64,000 nt of DNA from Streptomyces sp. NBC_00178 (GCF_036206005.1 NZ_CP108143.1:7097501-7161500), one strand, 5' to 3'; positions 1-8,796 are shown, counted from the stretch's first letter. Notes: generated by a model not told the origin, from the letters alone. Program-made: numbers and translations.

Positions 1-1680
1 GAACGCTCCCTCGCGCGCGCCGGGCACCTCGGTCGCCAGGTCCAGGGTGACCGGAGCGTCCGCGGTGTTCGTGTAGGTCACCTTCTTCTCGGACCTGTCG
101 CCGGCCGGCGCCGACGGGTCCCTGTAGCCGCCGTACACGGTGCCGGTGGCGAACACCGTGTTCTTCACCGCGGCGGCGACGTCGAGTCGACCGCTGCCGC
201 CCTCGTAAGGGGTGTACCGGGGCGTCCTCTTCGTGCTGCTGACAAGAGCGTGCTTGAGCTGCTGCCCGGTCCAGTCGGGGTGCGCGTGGGCGAGCAGCGC
301 CGCGGCTCCGGCCACGTGCGGTGTGGCCATGGAGGTCCCGCTCAGGGTCTGGTAATAGCCCGAGCCGTCCTCGGCGTACTGCGAGCGGGCCGCCAGCACA
401 TCGACGCCGGGAGCCGTGAGTTCGGGCTTCAGACCGGCGTCACCCTGGCGGGGGCCCGTGCTGGAGAAGTCGGCGAGGGTGTCGGAGGTGTCCACGGCAC
501 CGACGGTCAGGGCGGCGTCGGCGACGCCGGGTGTCAGGACGGAGTGCGGGCCCGCGTTGCCCGCCGCGATGGTGAAGAGCGCACCCGTCTCGGCACTGAG
601 CGCTTCCACGGCTTCGCTCAGCGGGTCGCCGCCGGCGCCGGGTTCGGCGCCGAGGCTCATGCTGATGACCTTGGCGTGCTGCTCGCGGGCGGCCCACTCC
701 ATACCGGCCAGGACCCAGGAGTCCTGACCGCTGCCGTCGTCGTCCAGCACCTTGCCGACGTGCAGGCGGGCACCGGGCGCGACGCCCTTCTCCTTGCCGT
801 CGGAGGCGGCCCCGCTGCCCGCGATGGTCGAGGCGACGTGGGTGCCGTGGCCGTTGTGGTCCTCCACGCTCCGGCCCGGCACGAAGCTCGTGCTCGCGGC
901 CAGCTGCCCCGCGAGGTCGGGGTGCTGCGTGTCCACACCGGTGTCCAGTACGGCGACGTCGACACCCTGGCCGGTGTCACCGCCCGACCACACCTGAGGT
1001 GCGCCGATCTGCGCCGTGGTGTCGGCCAGAGCGGCCTTGACCTTCCCGTCGAGCCACACCTTGGCGATGCCGGCGCGCAGTTCGGGCTCGGAGCCCTTGC
1101 GGCGGCCGTTCGCCGCTCCCGTCCCGCCGGTGAGGGACTTCCAGAAGGTGGCGGCCTTCGACCGCGACGCCGAGAGCGCCGCGCCCTGGATGCTGCTCAG
1201 GGAGAGCGTCCTGCTGGCGCCGGCGGGCACGGCTTGGGTGCGCGCGCGGGCGGCGGCGTCGGTGTAGGTGACGATCAGCGGAAGGCTGTCACGCCGGTCG
1301 TCCCCGTAGCCGTCCGCCAGCAGGCGGGTGATGTTGAAGAGCTCGCGGTCGAGCTTTCCGGCCGCGACGTACCGGAGGGCGTCCGCCGGGTACATGTAGG
1401 TGTTTCCGGCGGTCGTGTAGGCCGTCACGCCCGTCGGCCGGCCGTCCGGGCCCTGCACGGAGCGGGTGACCTTGCCGTCGGCGCCGGTGCTGACCGTCAC
1501 CTTGTCACCCGTGACCAGGGTGACGGTGTGTGAGGACGGCTGGTGGACGGTGCGGGCGGGCAGCCGCGGAGCGGCCTGGCCGGCGGGCGTCACGGCGCCG
1601 GCCGGTACGACACCCATCGTCAGGGCGGCGATCGCGGCGAGCGCGACCGGACCTGGTCTGGATATGGGAACGCTGGGCAC
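1..1680 (-). CDS. Secreted S8 family (subtilisin-like) serine peptidase, C-terminus cut by window edge
   Basis: Extracellular serine endopeptidase. The visible 560 residues open with a Sec-type signal peptide (Ala-rich hydrophobic core, AGAVTPAGQA cleavage region). A propeptide-like stretch follows, then a subtilase domain with the full catalytic triad: Asp about 246 in VLDTGVD, His about 278 in HGTHVAS, and Ser about 450 in GTSMATPHVAG. After the catalytic domain the sequence turns into a beta-rich region that continues off the window, as in the 1000-residue-class Streptomyces subtilases. I chose the GTG at 1680 because AGGAGGAG lies just upstream and the signal peptide follows at once. The reading frame stays open further upstream but has no better start. 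Function at family level is secure; the substrate is unknown. It is too far from the ESX genes, and its visible part too large, to be assigned as their MycP. Confidence 0.93.
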   Translation of the reverse strand, partial: MPSVPISRPGPVALAAIAALTMGVVPAGAVTPAGQAAPRLPARTVHQPSSHTVTLVTGDKVTVSTGADGKVTRSVQGPDGRPTGVTAYTTAGNTYMYPADALRYVAAGKLDRELFNITRLLADGYGDDRRDSLPLIVTYTDAAARARTQAVPAGASRTLSLSSIQGAALSASRSKAATFWKSLTGGTGAANGRRKGSEPELRAGIAKVWLDGKVKAALADTTAQIGAPQVWSGGDTGQGVDVAVLDTGVDTQHPDLAGQLAASTSFVPGRSVEDHNGHGTHVASTIAGSGAASDGKEKGVAPGARLHVGKVLDDDGSGQDSWVLAGMEWAAREQHAKVISMSLGAEPGAGGDPLSEAVEALSAETGALFTIAAGNAGPHSVLTPGVADAALTVGAVDTSDTLADFSSTGPRQGDAGLKPELTAPGVDVLAARSQYAEDGSGYYQTLSGTSMATPHVAGAAALLAHAHPDWTGQQLKHALVSSTKRTPRYTPYEGGSGRLDVAAAVKNTVFATGTVYGGYRDPSAPAGDRSEKKVTYTNTADAPVTLDLATEVPGAREGAF

Positions 1681-2126
1681 ATCTCCTCCTGAGAAAGACC
1701 GTGGAACGCTCCTGATGATCGGACAGAGAAGGTGTGAGATGGCTGTCCACGCATGTCGCCTTGCGGCCATGACCCATCTGCGTCATCGCCGGCAGTTCAC
1801 GTAAGGGACATCTCAGGTGTGTGCGGGGTACCCCGGATGCGGCGATCAGGGTCCGGGGCGGTCCTCAGGACTCCGGCACCACACGTGTGCCGACCGCTCC
1901 CGAGAGGGTCGGAGAGGGTTCTCCGGACATGTGGCCGGACGCAAGCACGCGGAGGGGCGGGCCCGCCGCGGCGGCGCGGAGTCCCGAGACACGGCGTCCG
2001 CCGCCGGGGCGGAAGGGTGGGGCCCGGCCGATGACGCGGCCGGGCCCCGGAGTTGCTATCGGAGTGTACGGTCAGCCAGACGCTCGCTCGCGGGCGTCAC
2101 GGCACCCTCCATGGACCTCAGTGGTG
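1681..2126. other. Intergenic region between peptidase and SGNH hydrolase
   Basis: No gene is supported. The region holds the hairpin terminator of the SGNH hydrolase gene and presumably the promoter of the peptidase gene, for which I see no convincing -35/-10 pair. Open frames on the plus strand have no matching start signals and unlikely protein composition. Confidence 0.5.
2019..2048 (-). terminator. Hairpin terminator after the SGNH hydrolase gene
   Basis: Perfect inverted repeat: 12-bp arms (GGGGCCCGGCCG and its complement) around a 6-nt loop, ATGACG. It lies about 80 bases past the stop codon of the hydrolase gene. There is no U-tract, as is common for Streptomyces hairpin terminators. 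Confidence 0.75.
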
Positions 2127-3041
2127 CTAGAAGTGGCGGGCGAGCCCGCGCTGGACCGCACCCGCCATCGCGCTCTCGCCGGCGGCGTTGGGGTGCACGG
2201 GCGCGGCCGGGGTCTCCGGCGCGAACGTCTCGATCCACCGGTTGGCGACCGGCTGGCAGAGGTCGTGGCCGATGGTGGGCTTGTAGGTGTCCACGTACTG
2301 CGCCCCGTTCCGGTGCGCCTGACGGGCGAGCATCTTGTTGAGCTCCTTCTCCTTGTCCCGAAGGTAGGAGAAGTCGCCGGCCGCCAGGGGCACCTTGGCG
2401 CTCGTGCAGCCGACGCCGTCCTCGGGGAAGAGGTCGGGGTAGCCGACGACCACGACGCGGGCGTGCGGAGCGCGGCGGTGGATTCCGCGGAGCACCTTGG
2501 CGACCTTCGGGGCCGCCTGCTCGATCGAGCCGGTGACCGCGTCGGTGCCGCTCGCCGTGAAGTACGCCCGGCAGGGGGCACCGGCCGGGTCGGCGGCGGT
2601 GACGTGCGCGCAGGTACCGAGGATGGTCGAGAAGCCGATGTCGTTGCCGCCGACGGTGACGGTCACGAGGTCGGTGCCCCGGTTCAGCGCCTCGAACTGA
2701 GCGGGCACCGCACCCTGTACGGATGCCATGTTCGCGGTGGTCGCTCCCGAGCAGGTGACGTCGGTCAGCCGCGCGGACTTCGACCGGGCCACCAGCGACG
2801 GGTAGTTGTTGTCGGACCGGAGACAGGTCGGGTCGACCTGGCCGGGGACCATCGGGGCGGAGGCGTACGAGTCGCCGAGGGCGACGTAGTCCACGTGGTG
2901 CCGGCTGTCCGTAGCGGCGCCGGCCGAGGTCGCCCCGGCCGTGACCAGTGCCGCCCCGGCGGAGAGCAGCGCGGCGCCCACGGTCACGGCACGCGCGGTG
3001 CGGGAGGCGGTAGACAGTCTCTGCAAAGCTTGTCCTCTCAT
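2127..3041 (-). CDS. Secreted SGNH/GDSL-type lipase/esterase
   Basis: Predicted 304-residue secreted ester hydrolase. A signal peptide with Ala/Val/Leu-rich core and ATSAGAA cleavage region covers residues 1-44. The SGNH blocks follow in order: block I ALGDSYAS with nucleophile Ser about 58, block III GGNDIGF, and block V VHPNAAGE with the catalytic His. Cysteines suited to extracellular disulfides are present (TCLRSDNN, DVTCSG, PCRAYF, VGCTS, DLCQP), as in Streptomyces coelicolor-type extracellular lipases. The frame is open 82 codons further upstream, but the ATG at 3041 is chosen because it places the signal peptide at the N-terminus; the ribosome binding site is weak (AGGCGG). It is transcribed alone and ends at a strong hairpin. 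Confidence 0.93.
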   Translation of the reverse strand: MRGQALQRLSTASRTARAVTVGAALLSAGAALVTAGATSAGAATDSRHHVDYVALGDSYASAPMVPGQVDPTCLRSDNNYPSLVARSKSARLTDVTCSGATTANMASVQGAVPAQFEALNRGTDLVTVTVGGNDIGFSTILGTCAHVTAADPAGAPCRAYFTASGTDAVTGSIEQAAPKVAKVLRGIHRRAPHARVVVVGYPDLFPEDGVGCTSAKVPLAAGDFSYLRDKEKELNKMLARQAHRNGAQYVDTYKPTIGHDLCQPVANRWIETFAPETPAAPVHPNAAGESAMAGAVQRGLARHF

Positions 3042-3445
3042 GGTCGGGCCGCCTGGGCGGCCCTGGAATGCCGGCCACGGGCCGGTCCGCCGCATGGACG
3101 GTCCGGTGAAATGGCCCGGGCTGTGTCCGCCTCGACGGGCACGCGACCGCTGACGCATGTGTGCAGGGGCCACGCGCAGGAGGCGTTCACCCTTCACACG
3201 TATGGACTCATGAGTAGGTGTCAGGTCTTTTTTATAACGACTTGGTGCCTGTCGGCCGCCCTGCCCGATCCGCCCTCCGGCCGACAACCGGTGAGCCCGG
3301 GCCGGTCAGACGCCCGCGAGTACACGGCTGCCCGAACACGCACGTTCGGCCCGGGCACGCGTCGGGGCCTGCCCCTGATCTCCCGGAATCCCCACCGCCA
3401 TATGGGGCGGAGAAGAGGGCTGCTGCCGCCGGATGAGGGGACCGT
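3042..3445. other. Intergenic region upstream of SGNH hydrolase
   Basis: No gene is supported. An AT-rich patch at about 3217-3242 (T7 run followed by ATAAC) stands out from the GC-rich background and probably belongs to the promoter of the hydrolase gene, which reads leftward. I see no clear hairpin for the dehydrogenase gene that ends at 3446. Confidence 0.4.
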
Positions 3446-4432
3446 TCAGCTCGCGGCGGGGAGAGCGGTGACGGTGTTGCGCGGTTCCCGCCCGTCGGCG
3501 AGACGGTGCAACTGGTCGCTGAGCAGCCGCTTGACCTGGGGCACGAACGCGGTCGTGAACGCGCCCGCGTGCGGGCTGATGAGGACGCCCGGCGCGGTCC
3601 ACAACGGATGCCCCGCGGGCAGCGGTTCGGGATCGGTCACGTCGAGGGCGGCCCGCAGCCTCCCCGTCCGGACTTCGGTGAGCAGGGCTTCGGTGTCCAC
3701 CACCGCACCACGTGCCATGTTGACGAGGAGGGCGTCGTCCTTCATCACGGCCAGGAATCCGGCGTCGACCAGGTGGTGCGTTCCCGCGGTCAGCGGCACC
3801 GAGAGGATCACCACGTCCGCCTTCGGCAGCAGGTCACCCAGGGCGGAGGGCGAGTGGACCGGACCGCGCTCGGACCAGCGCGCCCGGCCGGCCACGCGTT
3901 CCACCGCGCATCCGAAGGGGAGCAGCCGTTCCTCGATCGCCGTACCGATCGATCCGTACCCCACGATGAGGACCGTGGCGCCGAAGAGGGAGGGGCGGAC
4001 GCCTTCCTGCCAGCGGCCCTCGGCCTGGTTGCGGACGAAGTCCGGCACCCCGCGCAGCGCTGCCAGCGTCAACGTCAGCGCCATCTCGGCCGTGCTGCCG
4101 TCGTGCACACCGCGGGCGTTGCACAGCACGACGTCCGGCCCGAGGTGGGGGAGCAGGTAGTCGACGCCCGCGCTGAGCGCCTGCAGGACGCGCAGTCGGG
4201 GCATGTGCGGCAGCGGCGCCAGGATCACGGCGCTGTCCTTGGTGATCGGGGGTGCGTAGAAGGAGACCAGGGCCGGATCGGTGGGGTACTCGCCGCGGCC
4301 GTCCCAGTGCGCGTAGTCCAGGCTGTCCGGGAGATCCTCGAACTCCGCCTCGGGTACGGGAAGCCAGGCGAGCGCCCGTTCGCCGCCGTGGCGGCCGGTG
4401 GAGGCGCTGTTCAAGGGCGTGACTGGGCTCAC
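3446..4432 (-). CDS. D-isomer-specific 2-hydroxyacid dehydrogenase (NAD-dependent)
   Basis: 328-residue cytoplasmic oxidoreductase that interconverts a 2-oxo acid and a D-2-hydroxy acid with NAD(P)H. Family marks in order: Rossmann glycine motif VGYGSIGTAIEE, substrate-binding Arg in NMARGAVVD, Glu in DVTDPEPLP, and catalytic His in SPHAGAF. These are the R/E/H catalytic residues of the family. Length is normal. I chose the GTG at 4432 because GGAAG precedes it by about 5 bases; the 72-codon upstream extension has proline/arginine-rich non-protein-like composition. It is divergent from the flavoprotein and prephenate dehydratase genes, so phenylpyruvate to D-phenyllactate is an attractive but unproven reaction. 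The divergent region between them holds an AT-rich island. Confidence 0.9.
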   Translation of the reverse strand: MSPVTPLNSASTGRHGGERALAWLPVPEAEFEDLPDSLDYAHWDGRGEYPTDPALVSFYAPPITKDSAVILAPLPHMPRLRVLQALSAGVDYLLPHLGPDVVLCNARGVHDGSTAEMALTLTLAALRGVPDFVRNQAEGRWQEGVRPSLFGATVLIVGYGSIGTAIEERLLPFGCAVERVAGRARWSERGPVHSPSALGDLLPKADVVILSVPLTAGTHHLVDAGFLAVMKDDALLVNMARGAVVDTEALLTEVRTGRLRAALDVTDPEPLPAGHPLWTAPGVLISPHAGAFTTAFVPQVKRLLSDQLHRLADGREPRNTVTALPAAS

Positions 4433-4817
4433 AGTTCTTCCATTCCTCGGATGCTTGGCGCGGCCGGACTCCGGCGGACGGCATCGGCCGGCGGGAGTCG
4501 CGGCTCCCGGCGCGGGCCGTCGCGGCTGCGACGCGTGAGGCGTACGCAGGATCCTGCGGATGTCCAATATAATATGGTTGGTCGTCTTGGATGGGAGCGG
4601 TCCGGCATGTGGTCGCTCACACGTGTCCGTCTCTCGTGGAACACGCATCTGCCGGTAGGCCGGGCTGCACGACAGTGCGGCGCGCGGCCACGCGGGGCCC
4701 TGTGGCGGGACTCACGTGAACGCTTGTCCACTTCGACCCCGTGAACGGTGTGGGTGATCGGATACCGGTGGCGGCGAGCCGGACGACACCCCGTGAAGGG
4801 CGACAGGTGGTGAAGCG
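4433..4817. promoter_or_regulatory. Divergent promoter region with AT-rich island
   Basis: 385 bases between divergent starts, with no supported gene. A sharp AT-rich island at about 4560-4580 (CCAATATAATATGG, followed by TTGG) contains TATAAT on the plus strand and TATTAT on the minus strand. Either could be a -10 box. No matching TTGAC-type -35 is visible, so a regulator-dependent promoter is possible. Confidence 0.4.
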
Positions 4818-5798
4818 GTGAGCGAGCGGACTCGGGATGCGACGGCTGGTGTGCCGGGCGACTGTCTCCCCGGCCTGGCGGGCCCGGACGCGGGACTGCC
4901 GCGCGTGCTCGCATGCTTCGAGCACGCGGGCCACCAGGACCCGACCGCGGCCTGGGACGCCTTCACCCGGACCTGGAACTGGGCGGCGCCGCTCGCGGCC
5001 GCCTTCCCCGTCACCGTCGACGGAGCGGGCCCGGTCGCCCGCGCCGTGCCCGGCGGGTTCGCCCTCTCGGGCCGATGGCGTCCGCCCACGGGCGACCGGA
5101 CCGACTGGGTCGCCGTGCCAGTCCCCACGGTGCGCCGGCAGCGGCGTACGGGCGTGGGGGAGGACGGCCGGGATCTCTTCGTCCTTCCGGAGAGGACGCT
5201 GCCGCGCGCCCTGCCCGGCGGAAGCGGTGAGCCGGAACACGCGGCCACGTTCGAACTGACCGACGCCTTCGTGCCCGCAGGCCTCGCCACGCGTGCCGCG
5301 GGTACCGCCCTGCGGGTCGAGGACACGCTCTTCCTCCGTACCGCGGTCACGGCGATGGCCCTCGGCGCGGCCCGCCGGGTGACCGACGCCCTGGCAGGCC
5401 TCGCGCCGGACGTCCCGGCCGATGCGGGCCCGGCGGCCTTGTCACCGCCCGCCTCGGCGGCCGAACTGGCCGCCGTGCTGCACGACGAGCGAACGGCTCT
5501 GGCGGCGGCGCTGCGAGGCCTGCCGGACAGCGGGGAGGTGGACTCCTCGGCCGCCGAGGAGTCCGCGGTGACTCATCTGACTCGGGTCGGCCCCATGGTC
5601 CGCCACGTCGTCGTGGCCGCGTACGAAAGGGCACTCCCGTCGGCCGGGCACCACGAGGGACAGTCACTGGTGCACATGGTCGAGGGCACCTCACCGATAC
5701 TTCAGTGCATGCGGTTCGCAGTGGAGACACTGCCGCCGCTCGGCAAGACCACCACGCGGAAGGCGCAACACGGTGACGAACGTCGCATATCAGGGTGA
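4818..5798 (+). CDS. Acyl-CoA dehydrogenase-like flavoprotein (short)
   Basis: 326 residues. The C-terminal half resembles the helical bundle of the acyl-CoA dehydrogenase superfamily, ending in the family-like HMVEGTSPILQC stretch. The middle has a beta-domain-like GGFALSGRW strand typical of the same fold. It is shorter than the usual 380-400 residues, mainly because the N-terminal helical part is reduced. Members of this superfamily work either as acyl-thioester dehydrogenases or as flavin-dependent hydroxylases, and I cannot decide which. The GTG start at 4818 has AGGTGG about 8 bases upstream. Its 3' end overlaps the next gene by 26 bases, so the two are co-transcribed and likely translationally coupled. 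A nearby FMN reductase could in principle supply reduced flavin. Confidence 0.7.
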   Translation: MSERTRDATAGVPGDCLPGLAGPDAGLPRVLACFEHAGHQDPTAAWDAFTRTWNWAAPLAAAFPVTVDGAGPVARAVPGGFALSGRWRPPTGDRTDWVAVPVPTVRRQRRTGVGEDGRDLFVLPERTLPRALPGGSGEPEHAATFELTDAFVPAGLATRAAGTALRVEDTLFLRTAVTAMALGAARRVTDALAGLAPDVPADAGPAALSPPASAAELAAVLHDERTALAAALRGLPDSGEVDSSAAEESAVTHLTRVGPMVRHVVVAAYERALPSAGHHEGQSLVHMVEGTSPILQCMRFAVETLPPLGKTTTRKAQHGDERRISG

Positions 5799-6618
5799 AC
5801 CAGGATCGAATTCCTCGACCGTCGCCAGAACGCTGTACCCGACGGGCAGCGAACTCCCCTTCACGGCGTTCGACCAGGCCCTCGACGCCGTCACGCTGGG
5901 TGCTGCCGACGTCGCGGTGATCCCGGTGGACAACTCCGCCGCGGGACGCGTCGCCGACGTGCACCACCTCCTGCCGGAGTCCGGGCTCTTCATCGTCGCC
6001 GAGCACTTCCTGCCCATCCGCTTCGACCTCATGGCCGTGCCGGGCACATCGCTCGACCAGGTGGAGGTCGTACGCAGCCATGTGCACGCGCTGGGCCAGT
6101 GCCGCAAGGTGCTGCGCGAGGGCGGTTGGCGCACGCTCGTCTGCGACGACACGGCCGGGGCGGCGCGCGAGGTGGCGGAGCTCGGCGATCCGCGGCACGC
6201 GGCCCTCGCCCCGCCCGCGGCGGCAGCGCTGTTCGACCTGGTGACGCTCCGCGCCGGGGTCGAGGACGACCCCGACAACACCACGCGTTTCGTCGTGCTC
6301 TCCCGGGAATCCGCCACGCCCCCGTTCACGGGCGAGCCGACGATGACGAGCCTGTTCTTCTGCGTGCGGAACATCCCGAGCGCCCTCTACAAGGCGCTCG
6401 GTGGATTCGCCAGCAGCGCCGTCAACCTCACCAAGATCGAGAGCTACCAGATGGGCGCCGGCCTCAACGCCAGCCGGTTCTACGCGGAGATCGAGGGCCA
6501 CCCCGACGAGCCGAGGGTCGAACTCGCCCTCCAGGAGCTGGGCTTCTTCTCGACCGAGGTACGCGTCCTCGGCGTGTACCCCGCGCACCCGCACCGTTTG
6601 AACGGACGTGCCGGCTGA
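5773..6618 (+). CDS. pheA: Prephenate dehydratase with ACT domain (paralogue in a gene cluster)
   Basis: 281 residues. It converts prephenate to phenylpyruvate, the last committed step before phenylalanine. The catalytic domain starts with the family opening VAYQGEPGSNS and contains PVDNSAAGRV and the DNTTRF motif, whose Thr-Arg-Phe is catalytic in the family. An ACT domain follows from about residue 190 (FFCVRNIPSALYKAL, NLTKIESY). The canonical Phe-binding ESRP motif of that domain reads ESYQ here, so loss or change of feedback inhibition is likely (inference). The GTG start lies inside the upstream gene. Context with a hydroxyacid dehydrogenase, flavoproteins and an amide synthase suggests precursor supply to a specialised pathway rather than housekeeping. 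Confidence 0.9.
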   Translation: MTNVAYQGEPGSNSSTVARTLYPTGSELPFTAFDQALDAVTLGAADVAVIPVDNSAAGRVADVHHLLPESGLFIVAEHFLPIRFDLMAVPGTSLDQVEVVRSHVHALGQCRKVLREGGWRTLVCDDTAGAAREVAELGDPRHAALAPPAAAALFDLVTLRAGVEDDPDNTTRFVVLSRESATPPFTGEPTMTSLFFCVRNIPSALYKALGGFASSAVNLTKIESYQMGAGLNASRFYAEIEGHPDEPRVELALQELGFFSTEVRVLGVYPAHPHRLNGRAG

Positions 6619-6642
6619 GCGGCGCGGGGGGCGACGTGCGGC

Positions 6643-6708
6643 GTGCGGCCGGCCGGGTACGGAGCCGGTCCGCCGCTCAGCGGCGCGAACCGGCCTGCCC
6701 GGCCGCAC
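6643..6708. terminator. Convergent bidirectional hairpin
   Basis: Compound inverted repeat between the convergent prephenate dehydratase and FMN reductase genes. The outer arms are perfect 10-bp matches (GTGCGGCCGG and its complement), with a further GCCGGT/ACCGGC pairing inside. Confidence 0.6.
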
Positions 6709-6714
6709 CACCCT

Positions 6715-7329
6715 TCATTCGCCGAGGAGCATCTCGCTGAACGGCGTCGGGTCGGCGTACGGATCCACGATGACCGGCGCTTCCCTGCGGTGCACCTCAC
6801 GCGCGAGTTCGCGGCCCGCTCGCGCGACCCGGTCCGTCAGCGACGCCTGCGAGTCGTCCCCGCTGCCCCAGTCCTCGGGCGCGGCGAACACACCGGTGGG
6901 CATCACGACCGCGTGCAGGTACGTGAACATGGGGCGCAGCGCGTGGTCGAGGACCAGGGAGTGCCTGCCGGTCCCCCCGGTGGCCGCGATCAGGACGGGC
7001 TTGTCCACGAGCACCTGGTCGTCGATGCTGTCGAAGAACATCTTGAACAGGCCGTTGTACGAAGCGGTGAACGTCGGTGTCACCGTGATCAGGCCGTCCG
7101 CGCGCGCGATGGTGTCGAAGACCGACGCCAGCTCGGTCGACGGCTGACCGGTCAGGAGGTGGTTCACCAGGTCGTGGGCGTGGGAGCGCACCTCGACGAA
7201 TTCGAGCTCGACCTGGTCGCCGAGGAGTCCGAGCTCGGTGCGGGCCGCGTCGGCGATCCTGTCGGCCAGCATCCGGGTCGACGACGGCAGCCGCAGTCCG
7301 GCGGAGACGATGACGAGCGTGCGCTTCAT
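6715..7329 (-). CDS. NAD(P)H-dependent FMN reductase (CE1759-like)
   Basis: 204-residue flavodoxin-fold reductase that supplies reduced flavin to the partner monooxygenase. It shows an N-terminal phosphate-binding loop (GLRLPSSTRMLA), the PTFTASYNGLFK segment and an ATGGTGRHS loop, all typical of NADPH-dependent FMN reductases. Its start codon overlaps the stop of the luciferase-like gene in an ATGA quartet (7326-7329), which implies translational coupling and matched expression. This gene order, luciferase-like monooxygenase followed by reductase, is the recurrent CE1758/CE1759 duo of actinobacteria. It ends at a convergent hairpin. Confidence 0.9.
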   Translation of the reverse strand: MKRTLVIVSAGLRLPSSTRMLADRIADAARTELGLLGDQVELEFVEVRSHAHDLVNHLLTGQPSTELASVFDTIARADGLITVTPTFTASYNGLFKMFFDSIDDQVLVDKPVLIAATGGTGRHSLVLDHALRPMFTYLHAVVMPTGVFAAPEDWGSGDDSQASLTDRVARAGRELAREVHRREAPVIVDPYADPTPFSEMLLGE

Positions 7330-8426
7330 CGGGCGGTCTCCTCGGTGCGCGTGTCCTGTGCCGCCGCCTTCAGGGAGGCGTGGGTCGGGGCGTCCGGGAC
7401 GTGGGCCGGGCGGTCTGCGGCGAACTCCTTCCGGAGCACCGGCAGGACCTCTCCCAGCAGCTCGATCTGCCGGAGCACGGTCGCGCGGGGCACCCCGATG
7501 CCGTCGACGTTGAAGAGCTGCCGCTGGTAGGCACCGCCCGCGAGCTCCTTGTACGCGAGTACGCGCTCGATGACCTCCTGCGGGCTTCCGACCACGACGG
7601 CGGTCCGCTCCTTCGTCTCCTCCAGCGAGGGTCCGCCGCCGTACGCCTGGGAGTTGTCGAAGAAGGGACGGAACTCGTTCATCGCGTCCTGCGACGTCTT
7701 CCCGATGTAGAGCTGGGCCGCCAGGCCGACGGTCGCCTGATCGGCGGGGCCGTGGCCGTAGTGCTCGAAGCGTCGGCGGTAGAGGCCGACCAGCTGCTGG
7801 ACGTGCTCCTTGGGCCAGAAGATGTTGTTGTGGAAGAAGCCGTCGCCGTAGTAGGCGGCCTGTTCGGCGATCTCGGGGGAGCGGATGGACGCGTGCCAGA
7901 CGAACGGCGGGATGCCGTCCAGGGGGCGCGGGGTCGAGGTGAAGGACTGCAGGGGGGTGCGGAACTTGCCTTCCCAGTCGACGACGTCCTCGCGCCACAG
8001 CTTGTGCAGGAGGGCGTAGTTCTCGACCGCGAGCGGGATGCCGTCGCGGATGTCCTTGCCGAACCAGGGGTAGACCGGTCCGGTGTTGCCGCGGCCCATC
8101 ATCAGGTCGACGCGGCCGTCCGCCAGGTGCTGGAGCATGGCGTAGTCCTCCGCGATCTTCACCGGGTCGTTGGTGGTGATCAGCGTGGTGGACGTCGACA
8201 GCAGGATGCGGCTCGTCCGCGCGGCGATGTACCCGAGGAGCGTCGTGGGGGACGAGGGGACGAACGGCCGGTTGTGGTGCTCACCGATCGCGAAGACGTC
8301 CAGGCCCACCTCCTCGGCGAGCTGTGCGTACTCCGTCAGCGCCTTGATCCGCTCGTGCTCCGAGGGGGTGTGCCCGGACAGCGGGTCACGGGCGATGTCC
8401 CCGACGCCGAAGATTCCGAAGTGCAT
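7326..8426 (-). CDS. LLM class flavin-dependent oxidoreductase (CE1758-like)
   Basis: 366-residue TIM-barrel luciferase-like monooxygenase that uses FMNH2 and O2. Visible family features are FGIFGVGD at the N-terminus, AEEVGLDVFAIGEHH, the LLSTSTTLITTNDPVKIAEDYAML run in two pieces, and GRVDLMMGRGN. Length is normal. Start: the ATG at 8426 sits 9 bases after GCAGG, whereas a TTG nine bases earlier would overlap the ribosome binding site. The substrate is unknown. It is coupled to the reductase downstream. The upstream region carries a promoter-like TTGCAC plus a 17-base spacer plus TACCAT, inside a dyad with direct repeats. Confidence 0.92.
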   Translation of the reverse strand: MHFGIFGVGDIARDPLSGHTPSEHERIKALTEYAQLAEEVGLDVFAIGEHHNRPFVPSSPTTLLGYIAARTSRILLSTSTTLITTNDPVKIAEDYAMLQHLADGRVDLMMGRGNTGPVYPWFGKDIRDGIPLAVENYALLHKLWREDVVDWEGKFRTPLQSFTSTPRPLDGIPPFVWHASIRSPEIAEQAAYYGDGFFHNNIFWPKEHVQQLVGLYRRRFEHYGHGPADQATVGLAAQLYIGKTSQDAMNEFRPFFDNSQAYGGGPSLEETKERTAVVVGSPQEVIERVLAYKELAGGAYQRQLFNVDGIGVPRATVLRQIELLGEVLPVLRKEFAADRPAHVPDAPTHASLKAAAQDTRTEETAR

Positions 8427-8717
8427 GGTGATCAACCTGCCTAATCAATCCGATGGTGGGTCTTGCTGTCGAAGGACGGCGTTGTGCTGCCGGCCCAGGC
8501 CGTGCCAGGTGGGGCGGGATCCTGAAGCGGCGTGTTCCGCGCCGCACAGGATCGCGATACCGCGCGGGTGGAGGGCCGACCGCTCGTGGCCTCCCGGGGG
8601 TCCACGCGGCTGGGAGGCCTGACATGTCGGTCGTCGCTGCTCATCCGCCCGTGAGCAACTTCGGGTGTGCCTCGCTCTTCCGTCCGGCGGATCAAGCTCG
8701 ACAGAGGACCAAACTCA

Positions 8718-8772
8718 TTGCCGTGCAAAGCAATGGTATCCAACAATGCTTTACCGTGCAAGTAAATGGGGC
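8718..8772 (-). promoter_or_regulatory. Candidate promoter/operator of the LLM-FMN reductase operon
   Basis: Read on the minus strand, this stretch has a -35-like TTGCAC, 17 bases and a -10-like TACCAT. It is flanked by two direct copies of TTGCACGG(T/C)AA. Between them lies an inverted repeat, GCAAAGCA...TGCTTTAC (8-base arms with one mismatch). Repeats spaced around a promoter suggest a regulator binding site; the regulator is unknown. Confidence 0.45.
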
Positions 8773-8796
8773 GCGAGGCCGGTACCTCGTCCGCGC

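Noticed and set aside
1..1680. Treating the S8 peptidase as MycP of the ESX system
   Set aside because: It is 46 kb away, in another transcription context, and its visible part continues into a large beta-rich region rather than a short tail with a membrane helix.
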